A stretch of 64,000 bases of DNA from QHXN01 sp032162705 (GTDB lineage Bacteria > Acidobacteriota > Blastocatellia > Pyrinomonadales > Pyrinomonadaceae), in the NCBI GenBank assembly GCA_032162705.1, contig JAVRON010000088.1, positions 51,909 to 115,908 of the forward strand, in the 5' to 3' direction. How positions within the stretch are numbered: the first letter of the stretch is position 1; each line of letters starts with the position of its first letter. Under the pieces are notes generated by a model. That model saw nothing but the letters and a program-made list of their open reading frames with translations. It was not told the origin of the DNA and searched no databases. Below are positions 19,278 to 28,760 of the stretch, in pieces. The translations under genes and the position numbers were made by a program.

Positions 19278-19688
19278 CTGACACACCAAGCGACGTGAAC
19301 AAAAAAGAGGCGGAATGCCCCGGCATTATTCTATCCCCGACAACCTAATGCAATCATTCATCCGCATCCGCTTCACGACCTCGCCACCCGACAAATCTCA
19401 TTCCCGCGTCTCACACGGAAGTCCGTTGATGTGAATTCCATGCTATAGAGGATAGCAGTCGCAAGATTAATTGAGAGTGAACTATTGCCCGCCCTCCGAC
19501 TTTGTTGCTTGGTTGAACCCGGCCAGGCGAGTCACATCATTTTTACTAATGTACGGCAGAAACGGCGTTCATAGAAAGTTAATCTTGCCTACGCTAAGGT
19601 GCATGCTACCACCTAGGCAGTCGCGCCGCGATCACGCGGGTCGCGCGATTAGTATAATCCGAATCGTTTTCCCCTTCAGGAGGCAAGC
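19278..19688. promoter_or_regulatory. Divergent intergenic region with a perfect -10 box
   Basis: This 411-base gap separates the leftward two-component operon from the rightward TonB receptor gene. A perfect TATAAT lies at 19653-19658 on the plus strand, 30 bases before the receptor start codon. No matching -35 is visible at 16-18 bases, which would fit activator-dependent transcription. A GC-rich imperfect inverted repeat (TCGCGCC...GGTCGCGCGA) lies just upstream at 19621-19649 and could be an operator. The AGGAGG ribosome-binding site is at 19678-19683. Nothing else was recognised here. Confidence 0.45.
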
Positions 19689-22600
19689 ATGATCCGTCGT
19701 CGCAGCTTTAACATCAATTCTACTTTCAGGGAGATGAATACGACTCGCGGACGCGGCTTCGCTGTCGTCATCGGCGTTCTCTTCTTCATCCTGGCTCTTT
19801 CCCCCAACGCGTCGGCCCAGGTGACGGGCGGAACCATCAGCGGCACAGTAACCGACCAGTCAGCGGCGGCGGTTCCGGGTGCCACCGTAATCATCGCCAG
19901 CCAGGCCAAAGGCGAGAAGCGGACGGTGACCGCAAACGAGAGCGGCTTCTATAGCGTGCCCAACCTCGTGTCCGGTCGCTACGACGTGACTGTGACGGCT
20001 CAGGGGTTCGCCACCGCGCTTCAGAAAGACATCGGGGTTGAGGTGGGGCAGGAGGTAGCCTCCAACTTCCAACTCAAAGTGGGAGACGTGAGCGAGCAGG
20101 TAGTGGTCGAGAGCGGGGAGAACCAGATCGCAACGACATCCTCGACGCTGAGCAACGTGGTCGGCGGACAGACCGTGCGAGACCTTCCCATCAACGGGCG
20201 CGACTGGACGCTGCTGGCCGCACTGGAGCCGGGCGTCCACACCATCGAGGCGCAGTCCGCCATCTCGACTTCCGGCAACGCACGCGCCAATCGCGGCTTC
20301 GGCACGCAGATGACCATCGCCGGCAATCGCCCGCAGCAGAACAACTATCGTCTGGACGGCATCAGCATCAACGACTACTCGGGCAGCGGGCCCGGCAACG
20401 TCATCGGCTCGACGCTCGGCGTCGACGCCGTCCAGGAGTTCTCGGTCGTCACCGGCAACGCCTCGGCGGATTACGGCAAGACCTCCGGCGGGGTCGTCAA
20501 CGCGGTCACCCGCTCGGGCCAGAACCAGTTCCACGGCTCGGCCTATGAGTTCTTGCGTAACAGCTCGCTCGACGCGCGAAACTACTTTGACGGGTCTACA
20601 GTCCCCCCCTTCAAACGCAACCAGTTCGGTTTCTCCCTCGGCGGGCCTGTCTACCTGCCGCATTTCGGCGAAGGCGGGCCGATTCTTGGATACAACGGTA
20701 AGAACCGTACGTTCTTCTTCTTCGACTACGAGGGTCTTCGACAAAACCTTGGTACCACGTCGCTCTTGACAGTCCCATCCACCGCGGCCCGCGCAGGCCG
20801 GCTGACCAGCGGAACGATCACCATCAACGCCGCGGTGCGGCCTTTCCTCAACCTCTTCCCGTTGCCCAACGGGGCGGAGAACGGCGACACCGGCACCTTC
20901 TCTTCCGCGTCACAGGCTGTGACGACGGAGAATCTATTCACCGCGCGCTTCGATCATAAGATTTCGGACGCCGACTCGCTGAATGGCGTCTACTTAACCG
21001 ACCCATCCGAGGATCACTCGCCCGACAGCTACAACTTCACCGACATCGGACAGGTATCGTCGCGCAAAATGATTTCGCTTGAGGAGACGCACATCTTCGC
21101 GCCGAACCTGCTCAACGTCGCGCGCATCGGCTACAGCCGCTCGGTCGTGGTCGCGCCCATCACGCTCTCGGCGCTCAACCCGCTGGCGACGGACACCTCC
21201 CTCGGGTTCCTGCCGGGCAGCCCCGTCGGGAACATCACCATCACCGGAATTTCGGCGTTCACCGGCGGTGTCGGCGCCGTGGGCGAGACCGACTATCACT
21301 ACGGCAGCTTCCAGGCTTATGACGACCTGCTCCTCACCAAAGGAAACCACTCTTTGAAGTTCGGCGCGGCTGGCGAATACATCCAGTCGAACGAGTTCGC
21401 GGGCGGCGATCAGTTAGGGCGCTACGTCTTCGGGTCGCTGCGGAGCTTCCTGCTCAACCAGCCGACGAGCTTTAACGCCGTCGTGCCGGGCAAGAATGAA
21501 ACGATCTACCTGCGGCAGAAAGTCTTCGGGGCTTACGCGCAGGATGATTGGAGAGTTCGCCCGAACCTGACTCTGAACCTCGGGATGCGCTACGAGATAG
21601 CCTCCGTCCCGACCGAGAAATATAACCACCTGACCAACCTGGCGAACATCACTTCCACCCTGCCACGGCTCGGCTCGCCGTATTTCGAGAACCCGACCCT
21701 GCGGAACTTCTCCCCGCGGCTCGGCTTCGCCTGGGACCCGTTCAAGGACGGGAAGACTTCGTTGCGCGGCGGCTTCGGCATCTACGACACGCTGCCGCTC
21801 ACGTACCAGTTCGGTCTTCTGGTCGTCAACGCCAACCCGTTCTCACTGGCCGGGAGCGTGAATTCGCCGACGCTGCCCGTAGGCTCGTTCCCCACGGGAG
21901 GGTTCCCGCGGCTGACGGCCAACACCCTGCGTTACAGTTACATCGAGCCGAACCCCAAGCGCTCGTATGTCGAACAGTGGAACTTGAACGTTCAGCGCCA
22001 ACTCCCTGCCCACATGGTGCTGCTCGTCGGCTACATCGGCGAGCACGGAGTACACCAGCCGTTCCGGACTAACGACGCCAATATCGTGCTCCCCTCCGTG
22101 AATGCGAACGGCCAACTGATCTGGCCCACGCCGCGCGCCAGTGGCACTCCCTTGAATCCCAACGTCGGCGTCATCAACGCCCTCGCATGGCAGGCGTCGA
22201 ACACCTACCACGGCATGAATCTGGGGCTAACGCGGCAGACGAAGGGGCTGAGGCTGGGGCTGTCCTACACCTGGTCGAAGAGCCTCGACAACAGCTCGGC
22301 CTCGATAGCGGGCGGCACCTTCTCCACAGACATCCAGGCCCCCTTCCTGTTCTTCCCGCAACTCTTCCGGGGGCTGTCGAGCTTCGACGTTCGCCAGAAC
22401 CTTTCCTTCAACTACCTGTGGGAGATTCCGCGACCGGGCTTCGCCAGGGATGGCGCGCTCAAACAGGTGGTGGGCGGTTGGCAGCTGGGCGGCATCTTCC
22501 ACGCACGCACCGGCCTGCCTTTCACCGTCACGACCGGCGGCGACTCGCTCGGGCTGAGGAACGCCAACGCTTTCAACTTCCCCGACCGCGTGAACACGCC

Positions 22601-22973
22601 CGAGTGTGCCGACCCCATCAACCATAACGACCCGGCACACTACGTCAAGACGGAGTGCTTCATCGCGCCCACGCCCGGCACAAGGCTCGGCAACGCCGGG
22701 CGCAACCAGTTGATCGGCCCGAGCCTGCACGTCTTCGACCTGTCGCTGATTAAGAACACCAACCTCGGCGAAAGGTTAAAGCTCCAGTTCCGGGCGGAAG
22801 CCTTCAACCTCTTCAACTGGACCAACTTCTCCGTCTTGGACAGAACGTCGGCGCAACTGTTCTCCTTCGCTAACGCCACTAACACCTTCTCGCGTATCGC
22901 TTCCGCGGGGGCACTAAACTCGACCTCCACAAGCTCCCGCCAGTTGCAGTTCGCGCTGAAGCTGACGTTCTAG
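19689..22973 (+). CDS. Oar-like TonB-dependent receptor with carboxypeptidase-regulatory domain
   Basis: This 1094-residue outer-membrane protein has a signal peptide (FAVVIGVLFFILALSPNASA). A carboxypeptidase-regulatory-like beta-sandwich follows at about 47-125 (GTISGTVTDQSAAAVPGATV). A plug domain comes next (LPINGRDWTLLAALEPGV, then FSVVTGNASADYGKTSGGVVN), and then a long 22-strand-type barrel that ends in Phe, as barrels usually do. The first start is preceded by a strong AGGAGG. Oar-like receptors in Acidobacteriota import large or scarce substrates, or serve in protein export. Which applies here is not visible. It heads a run of genes for secreted binding proteins on the same strand (35 bases to the first), so they are probably functionally linked. 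Confidence 0.92.
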   Translation: MIRRRSFNINSTFREMNTTRGRGFAVVIGVLFFILALSPNASAQVTGGTISGTVTDQSAAAVPGATVIIASQAKGEKRTVTANESGFYSVPNLVSGRYDVTVTAQGFATALQKDIGVEVGQEVASNFQLKVGDVSEQVVVESGENQIATTSSTLSNVVGGQTVRDLPINGRDWTLLAALEPGVHTIEAQSAISTSGNARANRGFGTQMTIAGNRPQQNNYRLDGISINDYSGSGPGNVIGSTLGVDAVQEFSVVTGNASADYGKTSGGVVNAVTRSGQNQFHGSAYEFLRNSSLDARNYFDGSTVPPFKRNQFGFSLGGPVYLPHFGEGGPILGYNGKNRTFFFFDYEGLRQNLGTTSLLTVPSTAARAGRLTSGTITINAAVRPFLNLFPLPNGAENGDTGTFSSASQAVTTENLFTARFDHKISDADSLNGVYLTDPSEDHSPDSYNFTDIGQVSSRKMISLEETHIFAPNLLNVARIGYSRSVVVAPITLSALNPLATDTSLGFLPGSPVGNITITGISAFTGGVGAVGETDYHYGSFQAYDDLLLTKGNHSLKFGAAGEYIQSNEFAGGDQLGRYVFGSLRSFLLNQPTSFNAVVPGKNETIYLRQKVFGAYAQDDWRVRPNLTLNLGMRYEIASVPTEKYNHLTNLANITSTLPRLGSPYFENPTLRNFSPRLGFAWDPFKDGKTSLRGGFGIYDTLPLTYQFGLLVVNANPFSLAGSVNSPTLPVGSFPTGGFPRLTANTLRYSYIEPNPKRSYVEQWNLNVQRQLPAHMVLLVGYIGEHGVHQPFRTNDANIVLPSVNANGQLIWPTPRASGTPLNPNVGVINALAWQASNTYHGMNLGLTRQTKGLRLGLSYTWSKSLDNSSASIAGGTFSTDIQAPFLFFPQLFRGLSSFDVRQNLSFNYLWEIPRPGFARDGALKQVVGGWQLGGIFHARTGLPFTVTTGGDSLGLRNANAFNFPDRVNTPECADPINHNDPAHYVKTECFIAPTPGTRLGNAGRNQLIGPSLHVFDLSLIKNTNLGERLKLQFRAEAFNLFNWTNFSVLDRTSAQLFSFANATNTFSRIASAGALNSTSTSSRQLQFALKLTF

Positions 22974-23008
22974 TGCTGGTGCGACAGTCTTCACTGTAGG
23001 GAGAGGCA

Positions 23009-24043
23009 ATGCGACGTTTCCTGTCGGTCTCGATAATGCTCCTGTGCGTGGTTATGACAGCCCGCGCACAGGAGCTTTCTCATCTGCCTGAGTATCAACC
23101 GGAGCGGAGCATCAACGGCACGCTGCGGCTGTGGGGGCACGGGAGTCCGGACACGGACTTCATGGGCCGGCTCGTGAAGAGTTGGGAGGAAGGATTCCGA
23201 CGCTTCCACCCCGGCGTACAGTTTGAAAACCGCATGTACGGAACGGCCTCGGCCATGGGCGCGCTGTACACGGGCGTCGGCGATTTGGCAATCATGGGGC
23301 GGGAAATCTGGCCCTTCGAGACCAAGACCTTCGAGAAGGTCTTCCACTACCCGCCCACGGGCGTTGACATCACGACGGGAAGTCTCGACATCCGAAACAT
23401 GGACTTCGCGCTGAACGTCTTTGTCCACAAGGACAACCCGCTGGCGCATCTCACCCTGACACAGGTTGACGCCGTTTTCGGCAGCGAGCACCTGCGCGGC
23501 CCGCGCAACATCCGCACGTGGGGTGATCTCGGGTTGACCGGCGAGTGGGCCGACAAGCCGATCAACGTTTACGGTTTCCCGGTTCACAGGGGATTCGCCG
23601 TCTTTTTTCAGGATACGGCGTTGGGCGGCAGCCACAAGTGGAACTGCGACATGAGAGAGTTCGCCGACGTGAAGCAGCCCGACGGAAAGCTGCTCGACGG
23701 CGGGCAGCGCATCCTCGACGCACTGGCTCAGGATCGCTACGGCATCGCGTATTCAAACCTGCGCTACATGAACGCGCAGGTGAAGCCACTCGCGCTTGCG
23801 GCCTCAAACGGCGCGCCCTACTACGAGGCGACCAAAGAGAATCTCATCCAGCGCAAGTACCCTCTGACCCGTTTCATCACCACCTTCTTCAACCGCGCGC
23901 CGGGCCAGCCCGTTGACCCGAAGGTGCGAGAGTTCCTGCGCTACATCCTCAGCCGGGAAGGCCAACAGGCAATCGTGCGTGACGGGAATTATCTGCCACT
24001 CAGCGAGGACGCCATCCGCGCACAACTGAAGAAGCTTGAGTAG
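23009..24043 (+). CDS. Secreted PstS-like substrate-binding protein, paralogue 1
   Basis: This 344-residue protein has a signal peptide ending ARAQ. The mature chain shows the type II periplasmic-binding fold pattern of the PstS superfamily: an early GTLRLWGHGSP strand-loop, a hinge-like VFVHKDNPLAHLTLTQVDAVFGSEHL and then IRTWGDLGLTGEW. The C-terminal signature is APGQPVDPKVREFLRYILSREGQ. The usual phosphate-binding SGT loop after the hinge is replaced (FPVHRGFAVFFQ), so phosphate is not a safe guess. It is the first of seven tandem paralogues, 35 bases after the TonB receptor gene, with an AGGGAGAGG ribosome-binding site. No ABC permease or ATPase is nearby. Confidence 0.8.
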   Translation: MRRFLSVSIMLLCVVMTARAQELSHLPEYQPERSINGTLRLWGHGSPDTDFMGRLVKSWEEGFRRFHPGVQFENRMYGTASAMGALYTGVGDLAIMGREIWPFETKTFEKVFHYPPTGVDITTGSLDIRNMDFALNVFVHKDNPLAHLTLTQVDAVFGSEHLRGPRNIRTWGDLGLTGEWADKPINVYGFPVHRGFAVFFQDTALGGSHKWNCDMREFADVKQPDGKLLDGGQRILDALAQDRYGIAYSNLRYMNAQVKPLALAASNGAPYYEATKENLIQRKYPLTRFITTFFNRAPGQPVDPKVREFLRYILSREGQQAIVRDGNYLPLSEDAIRAQLKKLE

Positions 24044-24065
24044 GTAGAAACCAGCGCCGCAACCT

Positions 24066-25154
24066 ATGGGTAAGAATTCATCTCAGTTCCGACGGCGTAT
24101 CTCACCCGGTGTTATCAACATGCTCGGATGGTGCCTGATAGCAACGGTCTGGTTCGCGCTGACGGCTGCGGGCGCACGCGCTCAGAGTCTTGAGTCTCTG
24201 CCTCACTATCAACCCGACCAGACCGTCGCCGGCACTATTCGTATCTGGGGACATGGCAGCCCGACGCACGACTTCATGGGCAAGCTGATGAAGGCTTGGG
24301 AAGATGGCTTCCGCCAACATCAGCCCGGCGTTCATATTGAAAATAGAATGTACGGCACGGCGTCGGCCATCGGCGCTTTATACACCGGGGCCGCCGACAT
24401 GACGATTTTAGGTGAAGAGATACACGCGCCCGCCGCCGCCGCCTTTGAACGGGTCATGCACTACCCGCCGCTCGGGATAGAAATTGCCACGGGCAGCCTC
24501 GACGTGCGGAACTTCGATTACGCACACGTCTTCTTCGTTCACAAGGACAACCCGCTCTCCCGACTCACGCTCACGCAACTCGACGCCATCTTCGGCAGCG
24601 AGCACCTGCGCGGCCCGCGCAACATTCGCACATGGGGGCAGTTGGGGCTGACGGGCGAGTGGGCCGACAAGCCGATCACTCCTTACGGCTGGCGGCTTGA
24701 CGACGACTTCGCCACCTACTTGCAGGACACTTTGCTGATGGGGAGCCATAAGTGGAACTGCGACCTGCGGGAGTTCAGGCACATCAAAAACCCGGACGGT
24801 TCTATTTACGATCACGGGCAACAAATTCTCGACGCGCTCGCCAAAGACCGTTATGGCATCGGGGTCTCGAACCTGCGTTACATAAACGCGGAGGTGAAGC
24901 CGCTCGCGCTCGCGGCCTCGAACGGCGAGCCGTACTACGAAGCGACCAAAGAGAACCTCATCCAGAGAAGATATCCGTTCACACGCATTATCCCCGCGTA
25001 CATCAACCGCGCGCCGGGCCAGCCCGTTGACCCGAGGGTGAAAGAGTTCCTGCGCTACATCCTCAGCCGCGAGGGCCAGCAGGACATCGTGCGCGCCGGG
25101 TATCTGCCGCTCAACGTGGAGTCGGTTCGTGAGCAACTGAAGAAGCTTGAGTAA
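24066..25154 (+). CDS. Secreted PstS-like substrate-binding protein, paralogue 2
   Basis: This 362-residue protein is the closest relative of paralogue 1, sharing GHGSPxxDFMG, ENRMYGTASA and GSEHLRGPRNIRTWG. The extra length is an N-terminal basic extension before the signal sequence (INMLGWCLIATVWFALTAAGARAQ), so a later Met at residue 19 is an alternative start. The post-hinge ligand loop reads WRLDDDFATYLQ and differs from every sibling. The gene starts 22 bases after paralogue 1 with little leader of its own, so the two are likely co-transcribed. Function is inferred from fold pattern only. Confidence 0.78.
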   Translation: MGKNSSQFRRRISPGVINMLGWCLIATVWFALTAAGARAQSLESLPHYQPDQTVAGTIRIWGHGSPTHDFMGKLMKAWEDGFRQHQPGVHIENRMYGTASAIGALYTGAADMTILGEEIHAPAAAAFERVMHYPPLGIEIATGSLDVRNFDYAHVFFVHKDNPLSRLTLTQLDAIFGSEHLRGPRNIRTWGQLGLTGEWADKPITPYGWRLDDDFATYLQDTLLMGSHKWNCDLREFRHIKNPDGSIYDHGQQILDALAKDRYGIGVSNLRYINAEVKPLALAASNGEPYYEATKENLIQRRYPFTRIIPAYINRAPGQPVDPRVKEFLRYILSREGQQDIVRAGYLPLNVESVREQLKKLE

Positions 25155-25219
25155 TCGTCCGCCGGATGCGAGTCAGATGGTCTTGAGCAGGGTCGAGAAT
25201 TGAAGATGGGAGAGAACTC

Positions 25220-26242
25220 ATGCGTCGTCGTTTCTTAATCATACCGTTCATGCTTGTGCTCGCGGCTACATGCGTCCGCGCGCAGTCTTTGGATTCCACG
25301 CCACAGTACCAGCCCGGACAGACTGTCTCCGGAACTATTCGCGTCTGGGGAAATGAGCGCATGGCTACCCTCATGAAGTATTGGCAAGAGGGTTTCCACA
25401 AGTATCACAGAGACGTTCAGTTCGAGACCAGGCTGATCGGCACCGGCACGGGGATGGCGGGACTCTACACGAGCGTGGCCGATCTGGCTCTCATGGGTAG
25501 GGAGAGCACCTCTTCGGAAAGTATGGCGTTCGAGTGGGTCTTCAGGTACAAGCCGTTAGGCGTCGAGGTGGCGACCGGCAGCCTCGACGTACCCGGTAAG
25601 ACTTTCGCCCTCGCAGTCTTAGTCCACAAGGACAACCCGCTCTCCCGACTCACGCTCACGCAACTCGACGCCGTCTTCGGCAGCGAGCACCTGCGCGGCC
25701 CGCGTAACATTCGCACGTGGGGTGATCTCGGATTGACCGGCGAGTGGAAGGACAAGCCGATTAACACCTACGGATTTGACATTGAGACCGGCACGGGCGG
25801 GTTCTTTAAGCGAGTGGTCTTAAACGGGAGCGACAAGTGGAGCTGCGACCTGCGAGAGTTTGCCGATGTGAAGCGGCCCAATGGCTCACTGCTCGACGGC
25901 GGGCAGCGCATCCTCGACGCACTGGCTCAGGATCGCTATGGCATCGCGTACTCGAACCTCCGCTACGTGAATCGGCGTGTGAAGCCCGTGGCGGTAGCGG
26001 CGGACGACGCCGGGCCCTACTACGACGTGACGAAAGAGAATCTCGTCCAGAGAAAATACCCGCTGGCGCGTGCCATCTCAATCTATCTCAACCGCGCGCC
26101 AGGCAAGCCGGTTGACCCGAAGGTGAAGGAGTTCCTGCGCTACGTCCTCAGCCGCGAGGGCCAGCAAGATGTGGTTCGAGAGGGAGACTTCTTACCGCTC
26201 AGCGCCGAGGCAATACGCGCACAGCTTAGTAAGCTCGACTGA
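25220..26242 (+). CDS. Secreted PstS-like substrate-binding protein, paralogue 3
   Basis: The 340-residue product has a clear signal peptide (FLIIPFMLVLAATCVRAQ) and the shared frame GTIRVWG, VHKDNPLSRLTLTQLDAVFGS and IRTWGDLGLTGEW. Like paralogues 1 and 2 it has the short GSEHLRGPRN loop, which defines a short subfamily. Its early loop lacks the HGSP segment (WGNERMATLM) and its post-hinge loop is FDIETGTGGFFKR. It is the last copy before the CopD gene interrupts the array. GGGAGAG upstream serves as ribosome-binding site. Confidence 0.78.
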   Translation: MRRRFLIIPFMLVLAATCVRAQSLDSTPQYQPGQTVSGTIRVWGNERMATLMKYWQEGFHKYHRDVQFETRLIGTGTGMAGLYTSVADLALMGRESTSSESMAFEWVFRYKPLGVEVATGSLDVPGKTFALAVLVHKDNPLSRLTLTQLDAVFGSEHLRGPRNIRTWGDLGLTGEWKDKPINTYGFDIETGTGGFFKRVVLNGSDKWSCDLREFADVKRPNGSLLDGGQRILDALAQDRYGIAYSNLRYVNRRVKPVAVAADDAGPYYDVTKENLVQRKYPLARAISIYLNRAPGKPVDPKVKEFLRYVLSREGQQDVVREGDFLPLSAEAIRAQLSKLD

Positions 26243-26379
26243 ATGCCGATGAGTTATTTACGCCGAAAGCGGAACGCCGCTGCTCGCGGTCGGGTGGCGT
26301 GTGCAGAGGCCGAGCGTACCGGATGACTCGTAGTCAGAGGTTTGTCACATAGTCAGAAGTTCGTCACGTAGAAGGACAC

Positions 26380-27324
26380 ATGATGTTTCAGCACTCGCTT
26401 CTTCTGACAGACGCCGCGCCTCTCGTTTCGTGGAGCAAGGCGATCTTCAAAATCATCGGCTATCTCGCGCACTTCGCGATCTTCGGCGCGCTCGGCTTCC
26501 GCTTTCTGGTGCTGCGCTCGCGCGGGGCGCAGCACGCAGACTCAGGCGCGGACTCAGCAGCCCTCGCGTCCGTGCACGAAGTCGCGGAGCGTCACGCAGC
26601 CCGTATCGGACTCGTCGGCGCGTTGCTCGTCGTGCTCGACTTCGTGGTTAACATCATGTCGCAGGCGAGCGCCAAAGGCATCAGTGTGGTGGACGCAGCG
26701 CGGCGCGGCGATCCGGAAGACATCGCCGAGATCGTGCTCGCGCCGCTGCTCATCATCGCTTTCGCGCTCGCCCTTCGGCGCGCGCGCGGCGCGTGGGTTC
26801 TCGCCGGACTCGCCGGCATCGCGCTCGCGCTGCGTCACGTCGTGACGGGGCGCTGGGTCGCGCTGATTAACCCGCTCCACGAGTTCGCGGGGGCGCTCTG
26901 GTTGGGGACGCTCTTCATGATTGTGATCGCGGGTCTCCCGGCGATTCTGCGTAGCGCGGCGTCCGGAGAGCGTCGTGGCCGTCTCGTCGCCGAGCTGTTG
27001 GCGCGTTTCTCGCCGCTCGCGCTCGCCGCCGCGGCGGTCTTGGGCGTGACAGGCGTGGTCACTGCGTGGCGGCACCTGAAATACGTCGCCGCGCTTTGGA
27101 CGACGCCATACGGCTACGCGCTCGACGCCAAGCTGTTTGTCGTCTGCATCGTGGTCGCCCTCGGGGCTTGGAACTGGCGGCGTGTGCTGCCGAGGTTGGG
27201 TGAAGAGGACGCCGCCCACGCGCTTCGCCGTTCGTCAACGACGGAACTGTTGTTCGCGTGCGTGGTGCTCCTCATTACGGCCGTGCTCGTGAGCCTGCCG
27301 GGGCCGAAGCTGCCGACTCCCTAA
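26380..27324 (+). CDS. CopD-family membrane protein
   Basis: This 314-residue polytopic membrane protein has about eight hydrophobic segments. The second half matches the CopD/YcnJ copper-resistance domain: NPLHEFAGALWLGTLFM, then FSPLALAAAAVLGVTGVVTAW, then YALDAKLFVVCIVVALGAWNW. Conserved His residues in the membrane (HEFAG, the early LAHFAIFG) could bind a metal. Two adjacent ATGs are possible; the second, at 26383, has better spacing from GAAGGA. It interrupts the binding-protein array between copies 3 and 4, with 137 and 195 bases on either side. It may be an insertion into the cluster rather than part of the same pathway. Copper transport is a family-based inference. Confidence 0.75.
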   Translation: MMFQHSLLLTDAAPLVSWSKAIFKIIGYLAHFAIFGALGFRFLVLRSRGAQHADSGADSAALASVHEVAERHAARIGLVGALLVVLDFVVNIMSQASAKGISVVDAARRGDPEDIAEIVLAPLLIIAFALALRRARGAWVLAGLAGIALALRHVVTGRWVALINPLHEFAGALWLGTLFMIVIAGLPAILRSAASGERRGRLVAELLARFSPLALAAAAVLGVTGVVTAWRHLKYVAALWTTPYGYALDAKLFVVCIVVALGAWNWRRVLPRLGEEDAAHALRRSSTTELLFACVVLLITAVLVSLPGPKLPTP

Positions 27325-27519
27325 CAGCCGACGCGGGCCGAGGGTTCAACGGGCGCTCTACTTCGGGCGGTCAAACCATGATGCCAAAGGCGCTATGCGA
27401 ACGTTCGCCGTTCACGCTCAATTAATCATCGAGGGCGTAACATCCGCCCTTACGGATAGACGCAAATATCATCCCGACCTCATGTCGGAAGACGCTCGAA
27501 AGTGAGGGGACGAAAAACA

Positions 27520-28704
27520 ATGATTCGCCGATTTCTGTTCACCTTGATCGCCCTATCTCTCCTGACCTCCTACGCCGTCGCACAGGGGCAGGAGTCAACG
27601 GAAGGGCTGGCTATGCAAGCGGCGCGCGCGAAGATGATGACCGTGCGCGGCCGGAAGATCGCATACACAAAGAAGTTTGATGTGAGCAGTCTGCCGCATT
27701 ACCAACCGAAGCAGAAGGTGAGCGGCACCATTCGCCTGTGGGGCAGCAACTACATCACCGACGGCTTCATCGGCGGGTATTGGGAGGCGGCGTTCAAGAA
27801 GTACCACCCCGAAGCTAAATTCGACTTCCAGATGAAGACGACCCTCGCGGCGGTGCCTTCTCTGGTCTTCGGCGCGAGCGACATCGGCATCGGACGCAAG
27901 ATCACCTTCTCGGAGCAGGAGATGTTCGAGCGCTACAAGGATCGTCCCCCCGTCGAAATCGAGCTGGCGACAGGCTCCTACGATGTGCCCGGCTGGCAGC
28001 CGGGCTACGGCATCGTGGTGCACAAGGACAACCCGCTCGCGCAACTGACGATGAAACAACTCGACGGCATCTTTGGCGCGGAGCGGGCGGGCGGCTGGGA
28101 GGGCACGAGCTGGCGTCCCAACTGGTCGAGAGGGCCGGAGGGCAACATTCGCACATGGGGCCAACTCGGCCTCACCGGCGAGTGGGCCGACAAGCCGATC
28201 AACGTCTACGGACTGAACCTGCGTTACCACCAGGCGACGGAAATCTCCGACACGATTTTGAAGGGGAGCGACAAGTGGAACGAGCACCTGCGCATCTACG
28301 CCAATTACGTCTCCGCCGAGGGCAAGCTTGAGCGCGGGCTTAACGAGGACTTGGCGAAGGATCGTTTCGGCATCGCCTACATCGCGGCCCCCACGGTCAA
28401 CCTCGGCGGGCAGGGCGCGCAGCCGGAACTGAAAGTCTTGAAGATCGCCGAGAAAGATGGCGGGCCTTTCGTCCCGTACTCGCTGGAGACTTTGCAGGAC
28501 AGGTCGTACCCGCTCTACTCACGCGTCTATGCCTACGTGGATCGCGCGCCGGGCAAGCCGATGGACCCAAATGTTTTGGAATTCCTGCGCTTCGTTCTGA
28601 GCCAGGAAGGTCAGGCGGAAATCATGCGCGACGGCAAGTATCTGCCGCTCACGGCCGGGGTCGTCAACGCACAGTTGAAGAAGCTTGAGGACGCGGCGAA
28701 ATAA
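27520..28704 (+). CDS. Secreted PstS-like substrate-binding protein, paralogue 4 (long form)
   Basis: I start at the ATG at 27520, which has GAGGGG upstream and opens a signal peptide (FLFTLIALSLLTSYAVAQ); a GTG at 27502 is in frame but less likely. The 394-residue protein belongs to a long subfamily. About 45 extra residues follow the signal peptide, and an insert (GGWEGTSWRPNWSRGPEG) replaces the short loop before NIRTWGQLGLTGEW. The C-terminal signature APGKPMDPNVLEFLRFVLSQEGQ is kept. The post-hinge loop is LNLRYHQATEIS. It is the first of four long copies after the CopD gene and is most similar to paralogue 7. Confidence 0.78.
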   Translation: MIRRFLFTLIALSLLTSYAVAQGQESTEGLAMQAARAKMMTVRGRKIAYTKKFDVSSLPHYQPKQKVSGTIRLWGSNYITDGFIGGYWEAAFKKYHPEAKFDFQMKTTLAAVPSLVFGASDIGIGRKITFSEQEMFERYKDRPPVEIELATGSYDVPGWQPGYGIVVHKDNPLAQLTMKQLDGIFGAERAGGWEGTSWRPNWSRGPEGNIRTWGQLGLTGEWADKPINVYGLNLRYHQATEISDTILKGSDKWNEHLRIYANYVSAEGKLERGLNEDLAKDRFGIAYIAAPTVNLGGQGAQPELKVLKIAEKDGGPFVPYSLETLQDRSYPLYSRVYAYVDRAPGKPMDPNVLEFLRFVLSQEGQAEIMRDGKYLPLTAGVVNAQLKKLEDAAK

Positions 28705-28760
28705 TCTCTGAGTCGCCGAAGAAGGCGGGCGGGAGATACAAGGAAAAAGGAGAATCAATC

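Noticed and set aside
19860..20744. 294-codon minus-strand frame inside the TonB receptor gene
   Set aside because: The plus-strand receptor is certain, with a signal peptide, domains and a strong SD. The reverse frame has no protein-like pattern.
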